A stretch of DNA of 64,000 nt from Aequorivita capsosiphonis DSM 23843 (GTDB lineage Bacteria > Bacteroidota > Bacteroidia > Flavobacteriales > Flavobacteriaceae), in NCBI RefSeq assembly GCF_000429125.1, contig NZ_AUBG01000007.1, positions 186,001-250,000 of the forward strand. Direction: 5' to 3'. Positions 6,526 to 14,273 of the stretch are shown here, piece by piece; the stretch's first letter is position 1, and every line of letters begins with the position of its first letter. The notes beneath the pieces are model-generated. The model did no database searches, was not told the DNA's origin, and worked only from the letters and a program-made list of their open reading frames with translations. The translations under genes and the position numbers were made by a program.

Positions 6526-8181
6526 TTATTTCTTCGTTACAATAAACAAATCGCGATACAGTCTGTCTTTATGCGTTCGACTGTCAGTTCCTTTTGGATT
6601 CATATCGTAACGGATAATGAACTCTTTATCAAAATCTGAAAAAGCCTTTTCAAAGTTTTCGTGATTATTTTCAGAAACCATCACACCAAATTTATTTTCC
6701 TCTGGAACAGTAATTTGATCATCTACTTTTAAGATTGTCATCTTTTCGCCATAATCCCAAATGAGCTCTGGCGTCATATCTGAAAACTCATAGATATTTA
6801 TATTTCCTTCTTTTCCGAAGGTATTCAATTCTGAATACGGCTTGTATTCAGGATTATTGGTTATAGCATTGCTCAGCGGAAGTCCAAACCAAATTACTGC
6901 AACTATAAATGAAATCGTCAAATAAAATACTGTTGCAATTTTTCTTCGGAAGAGATTTCGATAGATAAAAATTGCAATTATAAATAAAGCAACGGCAAGC
7001 AATACAAACCAAAGCCAGTTTCCGGCCAGACCGTCTTTCAGAAAAATATAACCTCCAATAGGGAAAACTATTCCTATAAATCCAATCAGACCAAAATTGA
7101 AATAAACAGGAAATACCTCCCATCCTTCGCCAAGGCTTCGGAGGGCAAGCTTTTTATCTCTTAACTCATTAAATCTTCGGAAGAGATATTCAATATAAAA
7201 CCCAGTATTCAAAGCCATCGGGATAAGCACCGGTAATAAATACCTCGATTTTTTCTCTGGAATTATTGACAGTAATACAACTGAAATCATGGTCCATAGA
7301 AATGTAAATAGATACGCCTTCTTATTAATAACCCGGTTTTTTAAATAGGGATAAAGCAGCGCAATAAATGCCGGAATGGTCCAAACGCCACTTTGGGTAA
7401 AGAAACTCCAGTAATAATAGAAAGGTTTGGTTTCGTAACTGATCCAATTGGTGGTTTCGTTTTTGGTTATTTCAGCTGCGGCAGGATCAAATTTTATCGT
7501 GTACCAGTGCCACCAAGTTGAAACCACTGTTGCAACAATAATAAAACCAAGTAGAGGCAGCCATCGCGACTTAAAGTTCTTGTACTTATAAACTATCCCG
7601 AAAGCAATTAAAAAGGGTAGGAGGAGGGCATAAAGGGATACTGGTCCCTTGCTTAAAAACGAACATCCGAAGAAAAGTCCGGCCAACAATGCATTTTGAT
7701 ACTTGTGTTTTTCTTCCGTAAAAAACTTGTATAGCAAATAAATACACACCATCATAAACCCGTGGGTGTAAATATCCCACTGACCATCGCGGGCGGAGGC
7801 AACGATATAAAAGGAGGTTGACATTATCAGCGAACTGATAAAAGCGTATAGCTTTTCGGAAGTTAGTTTTTGTGCGAATTTATAGGAAAACAAAACCAAT
7901 ATAAGCGCCATAATTGCCGCTGGAAGTCGAAGTGCCCAAACACTTTTAATTCCGAAAATAGCTGCCGAAAAAGCAGTTAACCAAGTAGGTAAGGGTGGTT
8001 TTTGAAAGCGCGGTTCGCCGTTTATTGTTGTGAGCAACCAATTACCGTCATTTAGCATTTCCCGAGCAGTGATAAAGTTGCGCGCTTCCATAATATTCAC
8101 GGGTAGCGAGTTTAAATTTACAAAGAAAATGGCGACGCAGGTAAGCAGCAGAAGCAGTAAATAATTTTTTTCAACTTTCAT
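6526..8181 (-). CDS. ArnT-like glycosyltransferase (GT39/GT83 type)
   Basis: About 551 residues from the ATG at 8179-8181, with roughly twelve membrane helices and a C-terminal periplasmic part. The first periplasmic loop carries NIMEARNFITAREML and then RFQKPPLPTWLTA, the pattern of PMT/ArnT-like transferases that move a sugar from a polyprenyl-phosphate donor to lipid A or another acceptor. It overlaps the upstream LAB-N gene by 11 bp. A GT2 enzyme that could make the lipid-linked sugar heads the operon. The longer start (MCEIFLFGKNSLP) would add residues that precede the natural first helix, and I reject it. Confidence 0.87.
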   Translation of the reverse strand: MKVEKNYLLLLLLTCVAIFFVNLNSLPVNIMEARNFITAREMLNDGNWLLTTINGEPRFQKPPLPTWLTAFSAAIFGIKSVWALRLPAAIMALILVLFSYKFAQKLTSEKLYAFISSLIMSTSFYIVASARDGQWDIYTHGFMMVCIYLLYKFFTEEKHKYQNALLAGLFFGCSFLSKGPVSLYALLLPFLIAFGIVYKYKNFKSRWLPLLGFIIVATVVSTWWHWYTIKFDPAAAEITKNETTNWISYETKPFYYYWSFFTQSGVWTIPAFIALLYPYLKNRVINKKAYLFTFLWTMISVVLLSIIPEKKSRYLLPVLIPMALNTGFYIEYLFRRFNELRDKKLALRSLGEGWEVFPVYFNFGLIGFIGIVFPIGGYIFLKDGLAGNWLWFVLLAVALFIIAIFIYRNLFRRKIATVFYLTISFIVAVIWFGLPLSNAITNNPEYKPYSELNTFGKEGNINIYEFSDMTPELIWDYGEKMTILKVDDQITVPEENKFGVMVSENNHENFEKAFSDFDKEFIIRYDMNPKGTDSRTHKDRLYRDLFIVTKK

Positions 8182-8803
8182 AGGTAAGCTGTTTTTTCCA
8201 AATAAAAATATTTCGCACATAAATTACCAGGCCGGCAATATGACCCACAAAAAGAACAGGATCTTGCCTAAAAATGGCGTAGGTTAAAATCAAGGTAGCT
8301 CCAACCACACTCATTCTCCAAAACCCTACAGGTAATTGTGAAGTTTTTGTTTTTTCAGAAACGAGCCATTGATAAACGAACCTAAGGGTAAATAGAATCT
8401 GTGAAACTATACCCAATAGCAATAACCAAAATGGAATTTCCTCATTATTAAAGAGTTTATTGATGTCGTATTTACCGTTATTGTAAGCGTAAACAACTAT
8501 AATAACAGGGAATAGGTAAAGAAACCATTGAACCCATTTGGGAGATTTTTGCCACTCTCCTTGCAACTGAAGATTTCGAATATAAATATAATACGTAAGC
8601 GCTTGGCCGAGCATTATAGCAAAATCATCCCGTAAATATCCGTAAACAAAAAGTAAAAATGATGCGAATAAGCTAAGCGTCCAAAAGGTTGAAGGTGTAA
8701 TGATACGTTTACTTTTTTCGGAAAGAATCCATTGCACCAAAAGCCTTCCGCTAAAAAGAATTTGCGCTAAAAAGCCAATGCTGTACACAATCCAATCGTT
8801 CAT
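8171..8803 (-). CDS. Tandem lipid-A-disaccharide-synthase N-terminal domain (LAB-N) protein
   Basis: A 210-residue membrane protein made of two related halves. The first contains IGFLAQILFSGRLLVQWILS and then TPSTFWTLSLFAS. The second contains LGIVSQILFTLRFVYQWLVS followed by LPVGFWRMSVVGA. Both match the LAB-N family (PF07578), small helical domains found near lipid A and ArnT-type genes. Each half carries the F..RF/RLLVQWL.SEK motif and a GF/FW motif, so the protein is an internal duplication. It lies between the GT2 and GT39 genes with overlaps of 4 and 11 bp. The likely role is lipid-linked sugar handling, but the biochemistry is not established. Confidence 0.87.
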   Translation of the reverse strand: MNDWIVYSIGFLAQILFSGRLLVQWILSEKSKRIITPSTFWTLSLFASFLLFVYGYLRDDFAIMLGQALTYYIYIRNLQLQGEWQKSPKWVQWFLYLFPVIIVVYAYNNGKYDINKLFNNEEIPFWLLLLGIVSQILFTLRFVYQWLVSEKTKTSQLPVGFWRMSVVGATLILTYAIFRQDPVLFVGHIAGLVIYVRNIFIWKKQLTYES

Positions 8804-9510
8804 CCTTTGCTTTTAATCTCGTAGTTGATGTATTTTTTCTTCATCCATAGATAGGCGAAACAATCCATCAATGGTCCTAACAACCTGTTCCAAACTCCAA
8901 ACTTCGGCGTTCCTGCCATTCTAGGAAAATGTTTTACAGGGATTTGAATCACTTTTCCGTTCTGCAATAAAATCATTGCGGGCAAAAATCGGTGAAGCCC
9001 TTCAAACATTGGAATTCGTTTTGCGTAGTCTGTTTTTATCACTTTTAATGGGCAGCCAGTATCGTCCATACCATCGCTAGTAAAAGCACGGCGAATGCCA
9101 TTTGCAATTTTTGATGACATATTCTTTACGAACTTGTCTTTTCGGTCAGCGCGAACGCCAGTTACCAAATCGTATTCCCCAATATGTTCGAGTAAAAGAT
9201 TGAAATCCTCAGGATCTGTTTGTAAATCGCTGTCAATATAACCAACCAGGGGACTTTCCACAGTATCAAAGCCAGCTTTGATAGCCGCGCTTAAACCACG
9301 GTTTTCTTTAAAGGAAATAAAATGGAAGGCTTCGTTTCTACTACAGATAGCTTCAATCAGACTTTGACTATTGTCCTTAGAGCCATCATTCACAAACAAA
9401 ATAGAGGTTTTTTTGGTTGCGATTTCGGTGTAAGCTAGCAGTTCCTTTTCAACGCGTTCTAGGTTTTCTTCCTCGTTATAAACGGGTACAATGATTGTGA
9501 ATTCGTACAT
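8800..9510 (-). CDS. GT2 family glycosyltransferase (DPM1/ArnC-like)
   Basis: 236 residues with a GT-A fold signature: FTIIVPVYNEEENLERV at the N-terminus, ILFVNDGSKDNS, then YIDSDLQTDPEDF containing the metal-binding acidic motif. This resembles polyprenyl-phosphate sugar synthases of the DPM1 type, but the C-terminal membrane helices of ArnC are absent. It would transfer a sugar from a nucleotide to a lipid carrier on the cytoplasmic face. It is the first gene of a three-gene operon (GT2, LAB-N, GT39) with overlapping ends, and a TACTTTTG promoter box lies 24-31 bp before its start. Confidence 0.88.
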   Translation of the reverse strand: MYEFTIIVPVYNEEENLERVEKELLAYTEIATKKTSILFVNDGSKDNSQSLIEAICSRNEAFHFISFKENRGLSAAIKAGFDTVESPLVGYIDSDLQTDPEDFNLLLEHIGEYDLVTGVRADRKDKFVKNMSSKIANGIRRAFTSDGMDDTGCPLKVIKTDYAKRIPMFEGLHRFLPAMILLQNGKVIQIPVKHFPRMAGTPKFGVWNRLLGPLMDCFAYLWMKKKYINYEIKSKG

Positions 9511-9533
9511 CTAAATAATTGAAAAGGTTTCTG

Positions 9534-9541
9534 CAAAAGTA
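9534..9541 (-). promoter_or_regulatory. Promoter -7 box TACTTTTG for the GT2 operon
   Basis: Matches TAnnTTTG on the minus strand, 24 bp upstream of the GT2 ATG. No convincing -33 element at 18-20 bp. Confidence 0.5.
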
Positions 9542-9671
9542 ATTTTTTTTAGTTTAGAAGATTAGAGGTTTAAAAGTATTTGCGGGAAATGAGCGGAAAA
9601 TCTAAAATTTTGAAAGTGATTGCTTAAAAAAGATGTTATTTTGCGAGGGAAATGGAAACGCGAGGAAAACC

Positions 9672-9728
9672 AAATCGAAAACCAAATCGAAAACGAAATC
9701 GAAAATGATCCCGATAGCTATCGGGAGA
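9672..9728. repeat. Composite repeat, copy 3 (inverted): AAATCGAAAAC units plus palindrome
   Basis: Three AAATCGAAAA(C/T) units are followed by ATGATCCCGATAGC and TATCGGGAG, giving the perfect palindrome CCCGATAGCTATCGGG. In reverse complement it matches the element at 1536-1587. Confidence 0.7.
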
Positions 9729-9826
9729 AAATGGCCAGATAGGATTGATTATTTAGTCGTGGTTTGTGGTTCATTTTTTAGTTCTCGATAAAAAATCGAG
9801 ACAAGCTTTGTTTCAAAACAAAAAAT

Positions 9827-10768
9827 ATGAAAATACTTGTTACCGGAGCGGCTGGATTTATTGGCTCACATACTGCGGAAAGATTGAAGATAATAGGTCA
9901 TGACGTTATTGGTGTTGACAATTTTTCACCGTATTACGATCTTAAATTGAAACAGTTAAATGTAAAATCATTAGCCGATAATGATATAGATGTTCTTAAA
10001 ATTGATCTACGCACTGATGATCTGAGTGAAAAACTTCCTAAAGACATAGATTATATTTTCCATTTCTCAGCACATCCGGGAATTTCAAATACTTCTACTT
10101 TTGAAGATTACTTTAGTAATAATATTATTGCCACACAGCGATTATTGGAGTTTGCCGAAAGTCTTACGAAGAAACCATTCTTTGTAAACATTGCCACTTC
10201 CTCAATATATGGTTTAGAGGCTACGTTTCCAGAAAGTGTTCCGCCAAAACCAGCTTCTTGGTATGGGGTAACCAAACTTGCCGCTGAACAATTGGCATTG
10301 GCTAAAAGTCGCGAAGAAAAGTTGCAAGCTACTTCTTTACGGTTATTTTCGGTTTATGGTCCAAGGGAAAGACCAGACAAGTTATACACCCGATTGATTG
10401 ATTGCGGATTAAATAACAAGCCATTTCCCCTGTTTGAAGGCAGTGAAAAACACCTCCGCAGTTTCACCTACGTACAGGATATCGTGGACGGAATTGTAAG
10501 CGTGATAGGGAAAGAAGAAGTTTGTAATGGCGAGATTTTTAATTTAGGAACGGAAACAGAAAGTACAACTGCAGAAGGAATTGCAACTGTTGAAGCTATT
10601 CTCGAAACAAAAATTGCAGTCGAAAAAAAACCACTTCGTGCCGGGGATCAATCGCGAACTAAAGCAAATATCGACAAAGCCAGAAAATTGTTGGGCTACA
10701 ACCCCAAAACAAAATTACGTGGAGGTTTGGAAGCGCAGGTATATTGGTTTCGGAAGAGTTTTGAATAG
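9827..10768 (+). CDS. NAD-dependent sugar-nucleotide epimerase/dehydratase
   Basis: A 313-residue extended SDR. The Rossmann motif TGAAGFIGSHTAERL is at residues 6-20, Asp31 follows strand 2 as in NAD-dependent members, the catalytic serine region is NIATSSIYG, and YGVTK at 146-150 gives the Tyr/Lys pair. RERPDKLYTRLI and the RSFTYVQDIVDGI segment are typical of UDP-glucuronate or UDP-glucose 4-epimerases. It probably supplies an epimerised nucleotide sugar for envelope polysaccharide. It stands alone between the glycosyltransferase operon (divergent) and meaB (convergent, stops 2 bp apart). Confidence 0.88.
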   Translation: MKILVTGAAGFIGSHTAERLKIIGHDVIGVDNFSPYYDLKLKQLNVKSLADNDIDVLKIDLRTDDLSEKLPKDIDYIFHFSAHPGISNTSTFEDYFSNNIIATQRLLEFAESLTKKPFFVNIATSSIYGLEATFPESVPPKPASWYGVTKLAAEQLALAKSREEKLQATSLRLFSVYGPRERPDKLYTRLIDCGLNNKPFPLFEGSEKHLRSFTYVQDIVDGIVSVIGKEEVCNGEIFNLGTETESTTAEGIATVEAILETKIAVEKKPLRAGDQSRTKANIDKARKLLGYNPKTKLRGGLEAQVYWFRKSFE

Positions 10769-10770
10769 AT

Positions 10771-11850
10771 TTATTTAAGGTTTAATAATTTTTCAGCCGC
10801 CTCAAAAGGTGTCGTTCTGTTTTCATCCAAAGCCTTCAACTGAATTTTTAATTCTACTTTAACGGAAGGATTCGCATAAAACTCACTTTTCAATCTGCTT
10901 TCTATAGTCTGCATTAACCAGAACTTATTTTGCTCCTTTCTTTTATACTGAAAATAGCCGTTGCTTTGAGCTGTTTCGAAGTAATTAGAAACTACTTCCC
11001 AAATTTCAGCAATTCCTTCATCGTTGATCGCACTACACAATAAGGTCTTTGGCGCCCAACCACTTTCTTTGGCAGGATAGAGGTGAAGTGCACGGTTAAA
11101 TTCATTTTTGGCTAGTTTGGCAGCTTTTTTATTTTCGCCATCGGCTTTGTTGATTACAATGGAATCTGCCATTTCCATAATCCCGCGTTTTATTCCCTGT
11201 AATTCGTCGCCTGCACCTGCAAGCTTTAGCAATAGAAAGAAATCGGTCATCGAGTGAACGGCGGTTTCGCTTTGACCCACGCCTACAGTTTCAATAAGGA
11301 TTACATCAAATCCGGCTGCTTCGCAAAGAATAATCGTTTCCCGCGTTTTTCGCGCTACACCTCCCAAGGTGTCGCCACTAGCGGAAGGACGAATAAATGC
11401 ATTAGGCTCTTTTACCAATTCTTCCATTCGGGTTTTGTCACCCAGAATGCTACCTTTGCTGATGCTACTACTTGGATCTACAGTAAGCACCGCAACCTTT
11501 TTTCCTACGGCAATCAGTAATTTTCCAAAGCTTTCAATAAATGTGCTTTTCCCAACGCCGGGAACGCCCGTTATTCCAATACGAATAGATTTATTGGCGT
11601 GAGGTAGACACCTTTCGATTATTTCTTTCGCTTGTTCTTGATGTTTTTGAGCAGTGCTTTCAATAATGGTAATAGCTTGGCTGAGCGCAGTTTGGCTTAG
11701 ACTTAGGACTCCAGAAACCAAAACTTCAACGGTGAGGGGTTTCTTTCTTAGGGTTTTGAGCTGCTTTAACTTTTCCGTATTTAAAGTTTCTGGTTGCGAA
11801 ACTCCATCTTTTTCGTTTAAAGCATTTGTATTTTCTTTCTTTTCAGTCAC
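10771..11850 (-). CDS. meaB: Methylmalonyl-CoA mutase-associated GTPase MeaB
   Basis: A 359-residue G3E-family GTPase. The P-loop GVPGVGKST is at residues 95-103, followed by LTVDPSSSISKGSILGDKTRM, the switch segment IETVGVGQSE and the base-recognition NKADG. This pattern is specific for MeaB/ArgK, which loads and protects adenosylcobalamin on methylmalonyl-CoA mutase. The mutase subunits are not in this window, but a cobalamin adenosyltransferase is at 33284-33856. The start is GTG at 11848-11850. A TAAATTTG promoter box lies 16 bp upstream, which fixes this start or one slightly downstream. Confidence 0.94.
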   Translation of the reverse strand: MTEKKENTNALNEKDGVSQPETLNTEKLKQLKTLRKKPLTVEVLVSGVLSLSQTALSQAITIIESTAQKHQEQAKEIIERCLPHANKSIRIGITGVPGVGKSTFIESFGKLLIAVGKKVAVLTVDPSSSISKGSILGDKTRMEELVKEPNAFIRPSASGDTLGGVARKTRETIILCEAAGFDVILIETVGVGQSETAVHSMTDFFLLLKLAGAGDELQGIKRGIMEMADSIVINKADGENKKAAKLAKNEFNRALHLYPAKESGWAPKTLLCSAINDEGIAEIWEVVSNYFETAQSNGYFQYKRKEQNKFWLMQTIESRLKSEFYANPSVKVELKIQLKALDENRTTPFEAAEKLLNLK

Positions 11851-11865
11851 AGTGTGAATTTAGGA

Positions 11866-11873
11866 CAAATTTA
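11866..11873 (-). promoter_or_regulatory. Promoter -7 box TAAATTTG for meaB
   Basis: Consensus TAnnTTTG on the minus strand, 16-23 bp before the GTG start, implying a very short leader. No -33 TTG was recognised. Confidence 0.45.
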
Positions 11874-11944
11874 TGAATATGTTCTTTTAAAAACGGGTTT
11901 AACATAGTATCTTGAAATTTAATAATTTTAAAATTCTCAGAAAA

Positions 11945-12373
11945 ATGAAAAAGTTATATGCAGCTTCCTCCACAGCGGTTGGCGGCAGAAAAGGTCACGT
12001 AACCACAGACGATAAAAAAATTGATATGGAGCTTTCCGTTCCAAAAGGATTAGGTGGTGATGGTGGAAAGGGAACCAATCCAGAACAGCTCTTTGGAAGC
12101 GCTTATGCGGCTTGTTTTGGTGGAGCTATTCAAATGGTTGCAGAAAGTAAAGACGTCAAACTTGGCGGCGATATGAGCGTAACCGCAAATATTGAAATTG
12201 GAAAAACCAAAGATGGTGATTTGCAATTAAAGGCTATTTTGGATTGTTATTTGCCAGGAGTTGATGTCGAAACGGGTGAAGATTTAGTAAACAAAGCGCA
12301 CGAGGTGTGTCCTTATTCCAGAGCAACGCGGGATAATATTACAGTGACTTTAAATCTGCTTTTGGACGAGTAA
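11945..12373 (+). CDS. Ohr/OsmC-family organic hydroperoxide resistance protein
   Basis: 142 residues from the ATG at 11945, the usual Ohr length. Motifs are GGRKGHVTTDD, the GGDGGKGTNPEQLFGSAYAAC segment with the reactive Cys57, and HEVCPYSRATRDN with the resolving Cys122. Ohr is a thiol peroxidase that detoxifies organic and fatty-acid hydroperoxides in the cytoplasm. A longer frame from a TTG at 11912 adds 11 residues outside the family consensus. A strong bidirectional hairpin terminator follows at 12394-12422. The redox context (BshC and a thioredoxin-like protein elsewhere in the window) is consistent. Confidence 0.92.
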   Translation: MKKLYAASSTAVGGRKGHVTTDDKKIDMELSVPKGLGGDGGKGTNPEQLFGSAYAACFGGAIQMVAESKDVKLGGDMSVTANIEIGKTKDGDLQLKAILDCYLPGVDVETGEDLVNKAHEVCPYSRATRDNITVTLNLLLDE

Positions 12374-12393
12374 GACTTTAAAAAATTAAGCAT

Positions 12394-12422
12394 AATAAAG
12401 CCCTGAGATTCAGGGCTTTATT
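12394..12422. terminator. Bidirectional hairpin terminator
   Basis: AATAAAGCCCTGA pairs perfectly with TCAGGGCTTTATT around a GAT loop. A-rich and T-rich flanks serve both the ohr-type gene (+) and the convergent four-helix protein gene (-). Confidence 0.88.
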
Positions 12423-12425
12423 TGT

Positions 12426-12959
12426 TTATATCGCTTTAAGGTTTATCACCTTTCCACGTTCATCTTCTTTTGGTGATTCTACTTTGATTTCCTCCTTTTT
12501 TGATTCAACGAAAGGACTTTTCTTCGGTTGTTGCGCTGCTTGTTTAATATACCACTGCAATTGATATTTATGTTTCTCTAAAAGTTCGAGAATACCAGTT
12601 GGCAATTCCCTTCGTTCCAAAAGTTCATCATATCTTTTAATATTGTTCTTGTCTCTACTTATACAAGAATTCACAATGGCTTCCGCATCAAAATGCTCCA
12701 AGGCTTCCTTAACTTCCTGCCAAGTGCGATCTAGATTTCCTTTATTGGAATCAGTTTTCAAGGGCTCTATGTCTCGAGCGTGGAGTTCATTGGAAATATC
12801 ATGGCTCATGCGGTTTCTTTCAACAGCCATGTAGTTTAAAAATCGTTTTAAATCTGTTGTTTGGGCGTCTTGAGCCGCATTATAATATAACTTTTCAGCT
12901 TCAAAGCAAGCTACAAGCAAGCGATTCAATCTATCAAAATCTGCGTATTTTTTTTCCAT
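12426..12959 (-). CDS. PA2169/DUF2383 four-helix-bundle protein
   Basis: 177 residues, soluble and helical. The first 145 residues fit the ferritin-like DUF2383 family (LNRLLVACFEAEKLYYNAAQ, MAVERNRMSHDISNEL, then KHKYQLQWYIKQA). The remaining tail is charged and low in complexity (KKEEIKVESPKEDERGK). Family members are often stress-induced, but no enzymatic activity is established. It has the best complete promoter in the window, with a TTTTG box and TAACTTTG 18 bp apart just upstream. It lies divergently from the ECF sigma factor gene, so the two could be co-regulated. Confidence 0.85.
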   Translation of the reverse strand: MEKKYADFDRLNRLLVACFEAEKLYYNAAQDAQTTDLKRFLNYMAVERNRMSHDISNELHARDIEPLKTDSNKGNLDRTWQEVKEALEHFDAEAIVNSCISRDKNNIKRYDELLERRELPTGILELLEKHKYQLQWYIKQAAQQPKKSPFVESKKEEIKVESPKEDERGKVINLKAI

Positions 12960-12975
12960 ATTTGTGGTATTTTAC

Positions 12976-13006
12976 CAAAGTTACTATAAAATTGGATGAT
13001 TCAAAA
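12976..13006 (-). promoter_or_regulatory. Bacteroidota promoter for the DUF2383 gene
   Basis: On the minus strand TTTTG (13002-13006) is followed after 18 bp by TAACTTTG (12976-12983), both consensus. The predicted transcript starts about 10 nt before the ATG. Confidence 0.75.
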
Positions 13007-13078
13007 TTCTAATTATGAAATGTTTCACAAAAAAATACAATTATACTGCAACATCTTAACTTTATTGTCGTCTTCTAA

Positions 13079-13651
13079 GTGAACAGCAACCAAAAATCAT
13101 CAAATTTGTCCGATTTACTTCTTATCGAGCAATGCAAACAATGCAACCGAAAGGCGCAAATGGCGCTTTACGGGAAATATAGTCAAGGCATGTTTGTCAT
13201 TGCTAAAAGATATTTAAAAGACAACGCTTCAGCGGAAGACGCCATGCAGGAGGCCTTTATAAAGGCATTTCAAAAACTGAACCAATTTAATGGGGAAGTC
13301 ACTTTTGGCGCTTGGATGAAGCGAATTGTTATCAATACTTGCTTGGATGCCATCAAAGCAGCCAAAATGGACTTGCAAGGATTAAATGAAGATGTCTTTA
13401 GCATTTTGGATACAAACGATGATTGGTCTATTACGGATGAAACAACAATTCCGGAGGTTTTGGCGGCTATAGAAGAACTATCCTTCAATTATAAATCAAC
13501 GGTGAAGTTGTATTTATTAGAAGGCTATGATCACCAAGAAATTTCAGAAATACTTAATATTTCTGAAAATGCTTCTAGAACTTATTTGCATCGAGGGAAA
13601 ACGAAATTAAAAGAAAAATTAAAACACTTGCGATATGGCACGGGATCTTAA
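13079..13651 (+). CDS. ECF-type RNA polymerase sigma factor
   Basis: 190 residues with region 2 (ALYGKYSQGMFVIAKRYLKD, SAEDAMQEAFIKAFQKL) and region 4 (KLYLLEGYDHQEISEILNIS, ASRTYLHRGKTKLKEKL). A GTG start is used; a TAACTTTA box 15 bp upstream suggests a nearly leaderless transcript. It heads a three-gene operon with a membrane-anchored regulator (17-bp overlap) and a DUF4097-like surface protein. This is the usual Bacteroidota layout in which the sigma factor responds to envelope stress through its anti-sigma partner. Confidence 0.93.
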   Translation: MNSNQKSSNLSDLLLIEQCKQCNRKAQMALYGKYSQGMFVIAKRYLKDNASAEDAMQEAFIKAFQKLNQFNGEVTFGAWMKRIVINTCLDAIKAAKMDLQGLNEDVFSILDTNDDWSITDETTIPEVLAAIEELSFNYKSTVKLYLLEGYDHQEISEILNISENASRTYLHRGKTKLKEKLKHLRYGTGS

Positions 13652-14273
13652 AAAAATGTTTGAAAATTACGAGTCGGAATCTTCGGAACTTCATCAAGGA
13701 CATGAAGCACGGTTTGAGGCAAAATTGGAAGCGGCTTTGGCCGAAAATATTCAGGAAGAGAATTCGATAGGAAAAATAAAAAAACAGAATTCCAGATCGT
13801 GGTTAAAAATTGCTGCGAGCCTTGCAATCTTGCTTGCTGTTAGCTTTTTTGGATATCTACAAATGAATACTACTGAAGTGGATGGTTCCAACACGAATAA
13901 ATCTATCGTTGGAACCGAGTCTGAGAAAATTGAAAATAGTGAAAAGACAAAACGTAGCTTGGCGGACATTTCTCCAGATCTAAAAAAAGTAGAGGAGTAC
14001 TATATGGCTGGGATTAATGTGCAGTTAGCTTCCTTAAAAATTAATCCCGAAAACAAGGATTTGGTTGACGGTTATATGCAGCGACTTTCAGAGTTGGACA
14101 AGGAATATACTTCCCTTAACGTGGAACTGGCGAAGGTGGGTCTTACTGAAACTACCGTAACTGCCCTCATAGATAATTTGAAATTGCGTTTGGATTTGCT
14201 GTTCAAACTGAAAAATAAATTAAAAGAACTTAAAACTCAAAACAATGAAGACTTTGAAGCTATTCAGTCATAA
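13635..14273 (+). CDS. Putative membrane anti-sigma factor
   Basis: 212 residues. The cytoplasmic N-terminus carries HQGHEARFEAKLEAAL, similar to the gHe.RF..KL motif often seen in Bacteroidota anti-sigma-like proteins. One membrane helix spans about residues 56-76 (WLKIAASLAILLAVSFFGYL), followed by a periplasmic helical part (LKKVEEYYMAGINVQLASLK, LNVELAKVGLTETTVTALID). No zinc-binding HxxxCxxC motif is present. It overlaps the sigma gene by 17 bp and the next gene by 29 bp, so translation is tightly coupled. The role is inferred from position and topology. Confidence 0.75.
   Translation: MARDLKKMFENYESESSELHQGHEARFEAKLEAALAENIQEENSIGKIKKQNSRSWLKIAASLAILLAVSFFGYLQMNTTEVDGSNTNKSIVGTESEKIENSEKTKRSLADISPDLKKVEEYYMAGINVQLASLKINPENKDLVDGYMQRLSELDKEYTSLNVELAKVGLTETTVTALIDNLKLRLDLLFKLKNKLKELKTQNNEDFEAIQS

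Larger units (their letters stand above)
9511..9826. other. Intergenic region between divergent GT2 operon and epimerase
   Basis: 316 bp. Holds the GT2 promoter box, a composite repeat at 9672-9728, and a small hairpin (TCTCGAT at 9783-9789 with ATCGAGA at 9795-9801) about 30 bp before the epimerase ATG. No gene was seen. Confidence 0.6.
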
